Counted from the stretch's first letter, positions 1 through 8,586 are shown. The stretch: DNA of 64,000 bases from Microvirga sp. 17 mud 1-3 (GCF_003151255.1 NZ_CP029481.1:496001-560000); one strand, 5' to 3'. Made by a program: numbers and translations. Notes: a model not told the origin generated them from the sequence alone.

Positions 1-255
1 CGCCCGATATGTGCCAAATCCGCAGTTCGGCGGCCCACTATATGAAGCAGTGATGGAGACACGCCCTGTGACTTGAGGAAGTCCGCTGCCTCAGGTCGGG
101 GGTTCGGGTGCGTTCTGACTACTGACTACTTCAGGGAGACGGGCGGAATAGTCAAGTTCCGCATTCGTCGATTTTTGTTCCGCCGGAGCCCTGTCCGACG
201 AAACGACAGCCCCTCGCCTTGGTGGCGAGGAAGCATGCAAGGAGGCCTCTCTCGC

Positions 256-849
256 ATGACGACCGCCAAGAAGTCCGCCCAGCGTCTCGGTTTCAAGACC
301 GGCGAAGCGATCGTTTATCCTGCCCACGGCGTCGGCCGCATCACGGCCGTCGAGGAGCAAGAAATCGCGGGGTTCAAGCTGGAGCTGTTCGTGGTCTCCT
401 TCGACAAGGACAAGATGGTCCTGCGGGTCCCGACCGCGAAGGCCGCGAGCGTCGGCATGCGTAAGCTCGCCGAGCCTGCCCTAGTCCAGAAGGCTCTGGA
501 CGTACTGACCGGCCGGGCTCGCGTCAAGCGCACCATGTGGTCGCGCCGGGCTCAGGAATATGAGGCCAAGATCAATTCCGGCGACCTGATCGCCGTGACC
601 GAGGTCGTCCGGGACCTTTACCGTTCGGAGGCCCAGCCGGAGCAGTCCTACAGCGAGCGCCAGCTTTATGAATCGGCTCTCGACCGCGTCGTGCGCGAGA
701 TCGCTGCCGTGAACAAGATTACCGATACGGAAGCCCTCAAGCTCATCGAGCAGAGCCTGGCCAAGTCGCCCCGCCGCCTCGCCAAGGGCGCCGAGGGAGA
801 TGCCGAGGCCGAAGGCGAGAGCGACGACCTGCAGGAAGAGGCCGCCTGA
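256..849 (+). CDS. carD: CarD family transcriptional regulator
   Basis: This is a CarD-type regulator of 197 residues. CarD proteins bind the RNA polymerase beta subunit and stabilise open complexes at many promoters, including rRNA promoters. The N-terminal RNAP-interaction domain is clear, with the hallmark stretch GEAIVYPAHGVGRI followed by the KLAEP segment, and the C-terminal half is the helical DNA-binding part ending in an acidic tail. The frame is open further upstream (to 73), but an exact AAGGAGG at 239-245 lies 10 bases before ATG 256, which sets the start. A strong terminator follows at 878-910. The gene is next to rpoH, so two global transcription regulators sit side by side. The family call is secure. 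Confidence 0.95.
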   Translation: MTTAKKSAQRLGFKTGEAIVYPAHGVGRITAVEEQEIAGFKLELFVVSFDKDKMVLRVPTAKAASVGMRKLAEPALVQKALDVLTGRARVKRTMWSRRAQEYEAKINSGDLIAVTEVVRDLYRSEAQPEQSYSERQLYESALDRVVREIAAVNKITDTEALKLIEQSLAKSPRRLAKGAEGDAEAEGESDDLQEEAA

Positions 850-877
850 TCGGCTTTTTCCCATCTCGACATGGAAC

Positions 878-910
878 AAAAGGCCCGGGCGAAAGTCCGG
901 GCCTTTTCTT
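878..910 (+). terminator. Rho-independent terminator of carD
   Basis: An 11-base perfect stem is formed by AAAAGGCCCGG (878-888) and CCGGGCCTTTT (897-907) around an 8-base loop, with the T-run in the 3' arm followed by CTT. It lies 29 bases after the carD stop and separates carD from rpoH. Confidence 0.9.
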
Positions 911-989
911 GTCCGAGCGCTTGTCTTTGCAGGGTCGATCCCTATTTCTGCAAACCCGACAGAATTAAGCTGAACTTTTTCCCGCTTCG

Positions 990-1024
990 CTCGTTGTGTC
1001 CTTGCCAAGGGAGGACACAATGGG
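990..1024 (+). promoter_or_regulatory. Translation-start hairpin of rpoH (candidate RNA thermometer)
   Basis: Positions 990-1002 can pair with 1012-1024 in a continuous 13-bp stem. The core TTGTGTCCT/AGGACACAA (994-1002 with 1012-1020) is perfect and the basal part has two G-U wobbles; the loop is 1003-1011. The stem contains the rpoH ATG (1020-1022) and the last three bases of the Shine-Dalgarno AAGGGAGG (1007-1014), with the remainder in the loop. Such a structure would hide the ribosome binding site until melted. A DNA operator with dyad symmetry is the alternative reading. The pairing is seen directly; the thermometer role is inferred. Confidence 0.6.
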
Positions 1025-1892
1025 AGAAATCTCTGGGGTTCGTCGTCGGTTCGTCCGTGCGGCCATGAATGCTCCATTCCTCGAACGCCAGGAGGAGCAT
1101 CTTCTTGCCGTGCGCTGGAAGGAGCAGCGGGACGAAACGGCCCTCCATCAGTTGACCGCCGCACATATGCGCCTCGTCATCGCGCTGGCGGCCCGCTTCC
1201 GCCATTACGGTCTGCCCATGGCGGATCTGGTTCAGGAGGGGCATGTAGGCCTCCTCGAAGCGGCTGCCAGGTTCGAGCCGGAGCGTGAGGTGCGGTTCTC
1301 CACCTATGCGACCTGGTGGATCCGCGCCTCGATCCAGGATTACATCCTCCGCAACTGGTCCATCGTCCGTGGCGGAACCAGCTCGGCCCAGAAGGCGCTT
1401 TTCTTCAATCTTCGTCGGCTCCGCGCACGGCTCACCCGCGGCGGTGAGGAGCGTATCGCATCGGAAGTTCACGAGAAGATCGCCGAGGCCATTGGCGTTT
1501 CACGGGCCGACGTGGCCCTGATGGATGCCCGGCTGTCGGCTCCGGACACCTCCCTCAACGCGCCCGTGCTCGACGCCGACTCTTCCAATTCCGCAGAGCG
1601 GGTCGAATTCCTGGTCGATGGCAGCCCCCTTCCAGATGAGAGCGTCAGCGATGTGATCGACAGCGAGCGCCGTGTCCGCTGGCTGCGGCAGGCCCTGGAG
1701 GTCCTCAATGAGCGCGAACTGCGCATCCTGCGGGCCCGCCGGCTCGATGACGAGCAGGTGACGCTGGAGTTTCTTGGAAACCGCCTCGGCATATCCAAGG
1801 AGCGCGTGCGCCAGATCGAAAACAGGGCCCTGGAAAAGCTGAAGCGCGCCCTGATGGAAAAATATCCCCAGGCCTCGGGCGCGTTCGTCTGA
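1020..1892 (+). CDS. rpoH: RNA polymerase sigma-32 factor (heat shock)
   Basis: This is a group 3 sigma factor of the RpoH family, 290 residues, which directs RNA polymerase to heat-shock promoters. Region 2 is visible as the DLVQEGHVGLLEAA and STYATWWIRASIQDYILRNW stretches. The RpoH box follows (QKALFFNLRRLR), which separates sigma-32 from housekeeping sigma. Region 4 near the C-terminus has the ISKERVRQIENRALEKLK helix-turn-helix. ATG 1020 is preferred over an in-frame GTG at 996 because AAGGGAGG (1007-1014) is placed 5 bases before it. The start region folds into a hairpin (990-1024), suggesting translational control. Alphaproteobacteria often have more than one rpoH; which paralogue this is cannot be told here. 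Confidence 0.95.
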   Translation: MGEISGVRRRFVRAAMNAPFLERQEEHLLAVRWKEQRDETALHQLTAAHMRLVIALAARFRHYGLPMADLVQEGHVGLLEAAARFEPEREVRFSTYATWWIRASIQDYILRNWSIVRGGTSSAQKALFFNLRRLRARLTRGGEERIASEVHEKIAEAIGVSRADVALMDARLSAPDTSLNAPVLDADSSNSAERVEFLVDGSPLPDESVSDVIDSERRVRWLRQALEVLNERELRILRARRLDDEQVTLEFLGNRLGISKERVRQIENRALEKLKRALMEKYPQASGAFV

Positions 1893-1938
1893 CGGCCTCG
1901 TCCGATATTCAGAAGCCGGATGGCCGGTCGAGACCCGG

Positions 1939-3372
1939 CTATTCGACTGCGATCTTATAGCGTTCCCCGACCTTCAGGCTGTCGCTGCGATCGAGGCCGT
2001 TCATCTGCATGAAGCGGTCGAGCGGCCGATCGACCGGCATCCGTTCCGCGAGGCTCTGAATGGTGTCCCCCGGCTGGGCCGTCACGATCCTCAGGCGCAG
2101 CGGACGGATCGCGCGGGCCTCGTCCGGTTGGACCTGCCGCACGCTCTCCAATGTCCGCCGGAACAGGCTGTCCAGATTGCCGGCCCCACTGCGGGACGCC
2201 AATATCAACCGATAGGTCGTGTTCCCGATCCGGATCGCTGACAGGCGGAAAGACCATTCCTTGCCGACCGAGAGGGCAGTCGCGACCGGCAGGCCGTTGA
2301 CTGTCGTGGTCGTCATGCTTCCAGGCTCGATCGTGTCGTTCCAGGTGGAACGCAGCACTTCCTCCAGGCTCTGCCCGGCGGGCGTATCCGCCGCATCGAA
2401 CAGAAGCCGCCGGCTGCCGTCGGCCGAGGCGCCGAGGACGGCCTGGGAGGTGTTCTCGAGGGTGAAGCCCTCCGGAGCCTCGAACGCCACCCCAAGGCGG
2501 GAATGGATGAAGCGGCGGCCCCTGACCACGCCATCCGCCGGATCGTCCCCATAGGCGATGCCGTCGATGACAGAGAGGTATTCGGATCGGCCGGCGGCCC
2601 CGATCCCGGGTGCGCCGCTGGCCCGCCGGGCTGCCTGCAGCGCGAGATTGATCCGATCCCGGGTGTTCGGGTGGCTCGCCATCATGTCGGCGCTGTTATC
2701 GGATCCGCCCGTCGCGGAGCGGCCGAGGGCGGTCAGGAAACGGGGCGCGCCATAAGGGTCGAACCCCGCCCTTGCCAGCACCTTGACGCCGGCTTGGTCG
2801 GCTTCGAGTTCCTGGGAACGGGAGAAGCTTGCCAGATTCGAGCGTGCCTGGCTCTGCACCAGCGCAGCCTCCTCGGCATTGTTCAGCACGTTCTCGGTGA
2901 CGCGCTTGATGAGGGTGGACCGGGCCTGCAGCTCATTGCGCTGCGAGGCATGGCGCAGCGTGACGTGGGCGATCTCGTGAGCCAGGACCGCGGCAATCTC
3001 GGCTGTATCGTTCGCAAGGGCAAGCAGGCCGCGGGTCACGTAGAGGTGCCCGTTGGGCAGCGCGAAGGCATTGACCACCGGGGAGTTCAGAATCGTAACC
3101 TGATAGGCTTCATCCGGCCGGTCGCTCGCATCCACCAGATGCTTGGTGACCTCGGACAGGAGTCGCTGCGCCTCCGGAGCCTTCGCTTCGCCCCCGAAAG
3201 CCGCGACCAGGCGCTCGTGATCGCGATCCCGCGGGCGCTCCGCACCCACGACGCGCGGCGCATCGGCCGGAAGCGACACGTTGCTGTCGAAGCCGGCGCA
3301 ACCCGCAAGCCAGGCCACGAGAAAGACGCCTCCGGCAACCCGGATTCCTTTAGTTTGACGTGTACGGCTCAT
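1939..3372 (-). CDS. M48 family metalloprotease lipoprotein with C-terminal LysM domain
   Basis: This is a 477-residue periplasmic zinc protease of the M48 (BepA/YfgC/LoiP) group, which degrades misfolded envelope proteins. A lipoprotein signal ends at LAGC (Cys25). The zinc site HEIAH is at 132-136 and the third-ligand region ELEADQAG is at about 188-195. The middle part is uncharacterised, and the C-terminus (about 430-475) is a LysM fold (AQPGDTIQSLAERM ... LKVGERYKI), which would anchor it to peptidoglycan. It begins 6 bases after the stop of the upstream nuclease-fold gene, so the two form an operon on the minus strand. Closeness to rpoH fits a stress role, but the two are convergent. 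Confidence 0.9.
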   Translation of the reverse strand: MSRTRQTKGIRVAGGVFLVAWLAGCAGFDSNVSLPADAPRVVGAERPRDRDHERLVAAFGGEAKAPEAQRLLSEVTKHLVDASDRPDEAYQVTILNSPVVNAFALPNGHLYVTRGLLALANDTAEIAAVLAHEIAHVTLRHASQRNELQARSTLIKRVTENVLNNAEEAALVQSQARSNLASFSRSQELEADQAGVKVLARAGFDPYGAPRFLTALGRSATGGSDNSADMMASHPNTRDRINLALQAARRASGAPGIGAAGRSEYLSVIDGIAYGDDPADGVVRGRRFIHSRLGVAFEAPEGFTLENTSQAVLGASADGSRRLLFDAADTPAGQSLEEVLRSTWNDTIEPGSMTTTTVNGLPVATALSVGKEWSFRLSAIRIGNTTYRLILASRSGAGNLDSLFRRTLESVRQVQPDEARAIRPLRLRIVTAQPGDTIQSLAERMPVDRPLDRFMQMNGLDRSDSLKVGERYKIAVE

Positions 3373-3378
3373 GCTCGC

Positions 3379-4197
3379 TCAATGTGACGGGTGCGTGCCA
3401 TCGAGGCGTTGGATCATCTCGGGTACTACAACGGTAAGAGCGGCTCCTTGCCAAGGCTCCAAAATGCCTCGGACCCTGATCCGCCGCCCCTTGAGATTCG
3501 CGGCCGACAGGCCGCGGGCCGTCATAGTCCTCCAAGTCCGTTGGGGAATGATGATCGTGAAATCCTCCGCCCAATGCCTCCCGAAATTCAAATAGACCCG
3601 TTGCTTGCGCTCGCCGATGCTGTTCACCCGCCCCTCGACGAGGGTGAATGTTCCGAATCGGTCCTGCAGGCGGCTGATCTGGTCTGCGTCGATGGGTTTA
3701 TAGAGAGCATCTGCCCAGAGGCCAAGGTTCCGCTCGCGCGCTGTTTCCTCCAGTGCCAGAAGCTCCGGCCGGCAAAGGGTCTCGGATGGCCCAGGGTCGA
3801 CGAGGGCAAGCCCCGCCTCGACGAGGGCCTCGGCGATGTCGACGCCGGCGGCCGCATCATCGGCCGGGCGAATACGGATCGGAAGGCGCCCCCACCGGTC
3901 GTGACGGGGGCCCGCCCCGACGAGGACTTGTCGACCGATAAGGGCCTTGAGCCTGGCTTCGGCCTGAGACCGGGCCGGAGTCGTCTCGGGGAGCCGAATC
4001 TCCGCAAGCTTCGCGGGCCCGCCCGAGGCGAGCACGAGATCGCCGGCGGGCGTCACCTCCGAGAGACGGTCCGAAGTCGTCTCGGTCGCGCAAGTGGGGT
4101 TTTGAGGCCGGGCCGTGGCGCCGGCTGCTTGCCCCTGAGAGGCCAGGAGCGCGCAGGGCAGAAGGACTGCCAAGCCCCTAAAGACGGAAAGCCCCAT
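3379..4197 (-). CDS. Secreted thermonuclease-fold (SNase-like) protein
   Basis: This 272-residue protein has a Sec signal peptide (about 1-25, ending SQGQA) and a staphylococcal-nuclease-like (OB-fold) domain over about 40-165. Features are EIRLPET, GPRHDRWGRLPIRI, the AEALVEAGLALVDP strand-helix and the ERNLGLWAD helix typical of the family's C-terminal edge. A second OB-like part (about 185-265) follows. The usual Asp-Gly-Asp-Thr calcium/active-site entry is replaced by a degenerate segment (LASGGPAKLAEIRL), so catalysis is doubtful. It sits directly upstream of the M48 lipoprotein gene, and both are probably envelope proteins. The fold assignment is fairly sure; a nuclease activity is not claimed. 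Confidence 0.75.
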   Translation of the reverse strand: MGLSVFRGLAVLLPCALLASQGQAAGATARPQNPTCATETTSDRLSEVTPAGDLVLASGGPAKLAEIRLPETTPARSQAEARLKALIGRQVLVGAGPRHDRWGRLPIRIRPADDAAAGVDIAEALVEAGLALVDPGPSETLCRPELLALEETARERNLGLWADALYKPIDADQISRLQDRFGTFTLVEGRVNSIGERKQRVYLNFGRHWAEDFTIIIPQRTWRTMTARGLSAANLKGRRIRVRGILEPWQGAALTVVVPEMIQRLDGTHPSH

Positions 4198-4323
4198 GAT
4201 CGCCCCCGCTGATCCGAGAGGATCTTAATCCTCCCGGAAGGACCCGGCACCCCAAGCTTTCGTGATCGCGCGCAACTCCCCGGTTTACCTGTGGGCGAAT
4301 TGTGCTACTCATCCGGCTTGTGC

Positions 4324-4400
4324 GGTCCCGTAGCTCAGCAGGACAGAGCAGCGGTTTCCTAAACCGAAGGTCGGAAGTTCGAGTCTTCCCGGGATCGCCA
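4324..4400 (+). tRNA. tRNA-Arg (anticodon CCT)
   Basis: The gene is 77 nt with an acceptor stem GGTCCCG (4324-4330) pairing CGGGATC (4390-4396), discriminator G4397 and an encoded CCA (4398-4400). The D-arm (TAGCTCAGCAGGACAGAGCA), an anticodon loop TTCCTAA with anticodon CCT at 4358-4360, and a T-arm containing GTTCGAGTC are all present. CCT reads the arginine codon AGG. Confidence 0.95.
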
Positions 4401-4744
4401 GATAAACCATTGCAGCAATTGTAGTTTTTGCCGTATTCCCGCAGGCGCAGCAACGGGGTTTGACACCTCTAAGCGCGTCGCTCGTTCAATTTGAGACCGA
4501 ATCCCAGGGCGAGTCCTCTAGACTTTGAGTGGAAACAGGCGCGTTGAGCGTACGCTTGCGCTGTCTCTCGATTGTCCTTCGCCGAACCTTGCCCAAGGGC
4601 TCAGGTTGACCCGATTCAGACCTTCAACGTCTGCCCCCATTTCCCGTATCAGTAAGCGGGATTGGAGCGATCAGGACCGCAACCGTGCGTAATGCGACCC
4701 TGTTCTCACCCGCGAACCGCCCGAATCCACCAAGCGCCGTCGTG
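4401..4744. other. Intergenic region after tRNA-Arg
   Basis: These 344 bases lie between the tRNA 3' end and the stop of the convergent DUF3604 gene. I see no credible coding sequence, no integrase remnant and no repeat of the tRNA 3' end that would mark an inserted element. Confidence 0.6.
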
Positions 4745-6679
4745 TCATTGCGGCGTGTACCAGATGGGGGAAGTATAGGCGCGCTCCGTGACGGTCATGG
4801 GCGTCCCAGGCAAGGGCTGCACGCCGAACCGTTTTGCGTCGTACGCGGTCCAGCGCGGCGTCGGGATCTCGATCACCCGGCCGTAGTAGAAGGCCGGCTG
4901 GCTCGGGTCGAAGTCCGGATCGGTCCAGACCGTCGCCAGCTCCGGCGCGCCAATCGTGTTCGTCCAGGTGGCGTTTGTCACGTCGACGGTGTCGCCGACC
5001 GGCGGCAGCTTGCCGTCCGCGCCGGGCTTGCGCCGCTCGGCATCGGCCCAGGCAACATCGTAAACCTTCTCCTGGAGGGTCCCGTCCTTCGCCAGCCAGC
5101 CCTTCACGATCTGGTAGCGGTCGAGGTTCGCGCCGAGCGGATCCTTCAGCGCAGCTACCAGGAAGGTGGGCGACTTGCCCTGCGGCGCGGCCCGCAGCTC
5201 ACCGCCCATCGGCACGCCCTTTGTGTAGCCGGTGTAGGCGGGCAAGCGGCTCTCCGCATCCTGCGGGACGAAGTCCCAGCCGCCGAAGAACCGCACGATC
5301 ATCCGCGGCCCGGTCGTGCCGTAGGTCTCCCGGCGCTGCATCGCGTCCCATAGGGCGGCGCGGGTGTTCTCCTTCGCCCACACGGCGGCATAGCCTGAGG
5401 CGGAGACCTGCCAGTCCATCACCTTGATGTGGGTCTGCGGGTTGTCGAAGAAGGTGGCGCGCATGCGCTCGGGGCTGGGTTCCTGCGGCGTTGTCTTGCC
5501 GAAGAAGTTGTCCTCCTCCATGGCGGTGAGGCCCGTATGCGCGTCGCTGCTGCCGATGAGGCCGAACTTGTATGGGTTGACGCCGAGCGTCTGCCCGAGC
5601 CTGAGGCCGTTCTTCAGCGCCGCGCGGGCATACTCGAATTCCAGCATCTCCTTGGTCTTCGCCACGCTGCCGTCGAGATTGCCGAAGTCCCAGCGCTCGA
5701 AGTTGGCGAACTCGTCGTTTGGCGACAGGAAGGGATGGGTCTCGCCGTCGCCCTTGGTCTGCGTGGCCTCGTAAAGCCGCTCCCATCTGGCCCGGGTCTC
5801 GGCATAGTCGCGGTCGAGTTTCTTGCCGAAGGCCTCGACGGTGGGGAACATCAGGCCGTTCGAGAGATTGCCGTTGTGGGCAATCGCCAGCACGCTGCCG
5901 CCGGTCTTGTCCTGGTAGGCTTCCATCCATTTCCACAGTTCCGTCGGGTTGTCGCTCCCGGGCGGATACACCGTGAACGGCTCGACCTGGCCTGCTTTGT
6001 CACCGTTGTCGCGGAAGATGACGTTGCGGTGCAGGTTGTTGCCGCCTGTGTTGGACGTCCACTCGTAGCCGATAAAGGCGGTGAAGCGGCCGGGCTCGTT
6101 GTACTGCTCGGCGGCCGCGATCGTCTCCTGCCAGGCCCCACGATACGGCCGCGTGCCGGGCAGATACATGAGATCCTTCGGGAAGGTGCCATGGGAGAAG
6201 GCTGTGATGATCTCGACAGCCGCGTCCGCGCCCTTGCCGGACTGGAGCATATCGTACCAGCGCCGGCCTGTCGGGTCGGCCAGCACCTCGGGCTTGCCGG
6301 CGAACAGGTCGGGGAAGAAGCCCATGTTGTCGGAATGGTCCGAGACGACGAGGAAGTCGAGCGGGCGGGAAAGCTTCACCGGCTGGCCGGAGGAGGCCGT
6401 GACCTGCTCGCCTCGGGCGAAGCGGTAGGCGTCCCGCGGCGTCAACCGCGCCCCGAAGGCGCCGGCGTCGAAGGAGAACGCTGTGTGGAGGTGGGTGTCA
6501 CCGAAGAATGGCCGCGTGGGGAAGTCGCGGTTGGCGTAAGGAGAGTAAGGCGGTTTCGGCAGGGCCTTCTCGATCTGCTCCCGGGACGGGGTACCGGCAT
6601 CCTGGGCCCCAGCCGGCGCGATCAAGCCGAGCGTCATCAGGACTGGCAGAACCGAACGCTCGAATGTCATCCTCACCAT
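4745..6679 (-). CDS. DUF3604 domain protein, secreted, PHP-like metal-binding motifs
   Basis: This is a 644-residue protein of the DUF3604 family, whose biochemical function is not established. A signal peptide (about 1-25, ending PAGAQ) implies periplasmic location. Two motifs resemble PHP-type metallo-phosphoesterases: GDTHLHTAFSFD at 60-71 and SDHSDN at 113-118, which would supply clustered His/Asp metal ligands. The later GLIGSSDAHTG segment adds another Asp-His pair. ATG 6679 is preceded by GGGAGG at good spacing. It is the last gene of a three-gene minus-strand unit with the HupE/UreJ-like membrane protein (60-base gap) and the PpiC-like isomerase, a combination suggesting a shared envelope or metal-related role. 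Confidence 0.85.
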   Translation of the reverse strand: MVRMTFERSVLPVLMTLGLIAPAGAQDAGTPSREQIEKALPKPPYSPYANRDFPTRPFFGDTHLHTAFSFDAGAFGARLTPRDAYRFARGEQVTASSGQPVKLSRPLDFLVVSDHSDNMGFFPDLFAGKPEVLADPTGRRWYDMLQSGKGADAAVEIITAFSHGTFPKDLMYLPGTRPYRGAWQETIAAAEQYNEPGRFTAFIGYEWTSNTGGNNLHRNVIFRDNGDKAGQVEPFTVYPPGSDNPTELWKWMEAYQDKTGGSVLAIAHNGNLSNGLMFPTVEAFGKKLDRDYAETRARWERLYEATQTKGDGETHPFLSPNDEFANFERWDFGNLDGSVAKTKEMLEFEYARAALKNGLRLGQTLGVNPYKFGLIGSSDAHTGLTAMEEDNFFGKTTPQEPSPERMRATFFDNPQTHIKVMDWQVSASGYAAVWAKENTRAALWDAMQRRETYGTTGPRMIVRFFGGWDFVPQDAESRLPAYTGYTKGVPMGGELRAAPQGKSPTFLVAALKDPLGANLDRYQIVKGWLAKDGTLQEKVYDVAWADAERRKPGADGKLPPVGDTVDVTNATWTNTIGAPELATVWTDPDFDPSQPAFYYGRVIEIPTPRWTAYDAKRFGVQPLPGTPMTVTERAYTSPIWYTPQ

Positions 6680-6739
6680 GTCGTCCTCCCTTGCTCAGCT
6701 CCAACGACCTGATCTCTGCGGCACGCCGCAGCATCAAGC

Positions 6740-7723
6740 TCAGAACAATGCCACGCGCTGGATCACCCAGAACATCGCTACGCTGCCGATGGCGTAGGGC
6801 GGCACCAGCTCCGCCCAGGCGGGCCACGTCACCCGGATGCGCTTCGCGATAGCCATGAGGGCGAGCATGCCTGCAATGAACAGCAACTGGCCGGCCTCGA
6901 CGCCGAGATTGAAAAACAGGAGCGCCACCGGGATCTGCCCCTCCGGCAAGCCCACCTCGCTTAGCGCCCCGGCGAAGCCGAACCCGTGCAGCAGGCCGAA
7001 GGTGAAGGCGACGATCCACGGCATACGCGCCGCCAGTCCGATCTGCCCCCGGCGGGCGTGCAGGATCTCGGCTGCCACGAACACGATGCTGAGCGCGATC
7101 ATCGCCTCCACGGGCTTGGGCGGCACGTGGACGACGCCAAGCGTCGCCAGCCCGAGCGTGATGCTGTGCGCCACCGTGAAGGCCGTCACGGTCTTCACCA
7201 GGCGCCAGGTTCCGATCGTGAGCAGCAGCAGGGTCAGCACGAACACCAGGTGGTCGATGCCCATGAGGATGTGCTCGACTCCGAGGCCGAGATAGGTGCC
7301 CGCCACGCTCCAGGCGCTCGGATGGGCCGGGATCATGGCCTCCGGCCGCTGCGGCGTGAGACGCTCGACCCAGATGCTGCCATCGGCAAAGGAGACTCGA
7401 ACCAATACGTCCGTGAGCGTGCCCTCCAGGCCCTTGATGCGCAGAGTCTGGCCGCGCAGGCTGTCCGCTCGCAGGCGCCACGTCTGCACGGCGGCATCGC
7501 CCGTTCTGCGGCCCGCAACTGGGGTCAGGGCCTCCACCGGGTCCGAGAAGGCGGGATCCAGGGCCAGGCGCATCTCGCCCACCATCGGCGTCTTCCACAG
7601 CACGCTGAACTCGCCGGGCCGATCCTCGCTCAAGTCGAGGTAGGCAGGCCGGACCTCGTGAGCATGGCTAGAGAGCGGCGACAGAAGCGCAACCAGGGCG
7701 GCGAGGATCGGAAGCCATTTCAT
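6740..7723 (-). CDS. HupE/UreJ-like membrane protein
   Basis: This 327-residue protein has a signal peptide ending at SSHAHE, an extracytoplasmic beta-rich N-terminal domain (about 20-150) and a C-terminal bundle of roughly six to seven membrane helices. The membrane part has the family motif GVEHILMGIDHLVFVL and GLLHGFGFAGALSE, with conserved His and Asp. HupE/UreJ relatives are linked to nickel or cobalt handling, but this two-domain subfamily has no proven substrate. ATG 7723 is chosen because GGAGG lies just upstream. The 44 extra residues of the longer frame lie wholly inside the upstream gene. The start overlaps the upstream PpiC stop by 4 bases, so translation is coupled. Confidence 0.85.
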   Translation of the reverse strand: MKWLPILAALVALLSPLSSHAHEVRPAYLDLSEDRPGEFSVLWKTPMVGEMRLALDPAFSDPVEALTPVAGRRTGDAAVQTWRLRADSLRGQTLRIKGLEGTLTDVLVRVSFADGSIWVERLTPQRPEAMIPAHPSAWSVAGTYLGLGVEHILMGIDHLVFVLTLLLLTIGTWRLVKTVTAFTVAHSITLGLATLGVVHVPPKPVEAMIALSIVFVAAEILHARRGQIGLAARMPWIVAFTFGLLHGFGFAGALSEVGLPEGQIPVALLFFNLGVEAGQLLFIAGMLALMAIAKRIRVTWPAWAELVPPYAIGSVAMFWVIQRVALF

Positions 7724-8586
7724 GGCCGGACCTCCACCTGATCGGCGAGAGGTCCCAGGAACGGACGCACGGTCGGCTCGACAGTGACCCGGTACTTCTC
7801 CATCAGTCCTCGGAGGAGCTGCGCCTGGGCCGCTTCCTGCCGCTCGCGGCGCCACTCCTCGGCGAGCTGCTCGCGAACTTCGGCAAAGGGGCGCGCTTCG
7901 GGCGGTGACATCGCGGTGACCTTGACCAGGTGCAGCCCGTAGCTGGACTCGACAGGCCCCGACCAGCGCCCCACCGGGAGGCCGAAGACGGCTTGTGCGA
8001 AGGAAAGACCGAACAGGTTGCTGAGTGTCTGCTCGTCCTGGTCCGCGAAACTTTCGCCGAGCAGAAGGCCGTCTCCCTGGTCCTCCGGAACCGTGGACCC
8101 CTCTGACAGGGCGACGAGAGTGGTGCCGACGCGGTCGCCGCCGTGCTCACGGCGGAAGAAGACCTGTGTGAACGACACCAGCGGCGAGGTGCGGACGAGG
8201 TCTGGACGTCTGTCGTAGAGGGCGTGCAGCTCCACTTCCGGAGGTTCGGCAATGTGGACGGTGCCGTCGAGCAAAAAGGCCATCTTCTGCGCCAGCCGGC
8301 GACGGATCACGGTATCGCCGACGTCGAGATCGAGCGCCTTTGCTTCGCGGGCGAGCACCTCCTCCCGAAGGTGATCCACGACGAGGCGCGCGAGCTCCTC
8401 GTCCGTCGGCGGGCGGCGCCATTGGCGTGTCCACATCTCCTTCAGCCAGTCTGCATCAGCCCCGGTGATCCTGACGGCCGGGGTCGATGCGGCCTTGTCC
8501 TCGCCTGGGCCGACAGCGGCGTGGACGGCGAACAGCAATCCGCCGAGGACAAGGAAATGCAGCAGCGGTTCCTTCAGCAGCCTCAT
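7720..8586 (-). CDS. PpiC-type peptidyl-prolyl cis-trans isomerase, membrane-anchored
   Basis: This 288-residue protein has one N-terminal hydrophobic anchor (HFLVLGGLLFAVHAAV) followed by a periplasmic SurA/PpiC-like body. The parvulin core is at about 130-235, with FTQVFFRRE, the LSNLFGLSFAQAVFGLPVGRWSGPVESSYGLHLVKV region split over two strands, and a C-terminal helix rich in Glu and Arg. Such proteins help fold exported proteins. ATG 8586 is preferred over an in-frame ATG at 8604 because GAGGGA precedes it. It is the first gene of the unit with the HupE-like and DUF3604 genes, and could be their dedicated chaperone. Confidence 0.8.
   Translation of the reverse strand: MRLLKEPLLHFLVLGGLLFAVHAAVGPGEDKAASTPAVRITGADADWLKEMWTRQWRRPPTDEELARLVVDHLREEVLAREAKALDLDVGDTVIRRRLAQKMAFLLDGTVHIAEPPEVELHALYDRRPDLVRTSPLVSFTQVFFRREHGGDRVGTTLVALSEGSTVPEDQGDGLLLGESFADQDEQTLSNLFGLSFAQAVFGLPVGRWSGPVESSYGLHLVKVTAMSPPEARPFAEVREQLAEEWRRERQEAAQAQLLRGLMEKYRVTVEPTVRPFLGPLADQVEVRP

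Noticed and set aside
1900..1938. Weak GC-rich dyad between rpoH and the M48 gene as a bidirectional terminator
   Set aside because: The stem is only 5-6 bp and lacks T-runs on both sides.
2503..3387. 294-codon plus-strand frame opposite the M48 protease gene
   Set aside because: The M48 gene has the HEIAH motif, a lipobox and a LysM domain; the antisense frame has nothing of the kind.
4324..4744. tRNA-Arg as an attachment site of an integrated element
   Set aside because: No integrase, no duplicated tRNA 3' end and no mobile genes were seen next to it.
5429..6712. 427-codon plus-strand frame opposite the DUF3604 gene
   Set aside because: It lies antisense to a gene with clear motifs and its product has no recognisable domain; long antisense frames are expected in GC-rich DNA.
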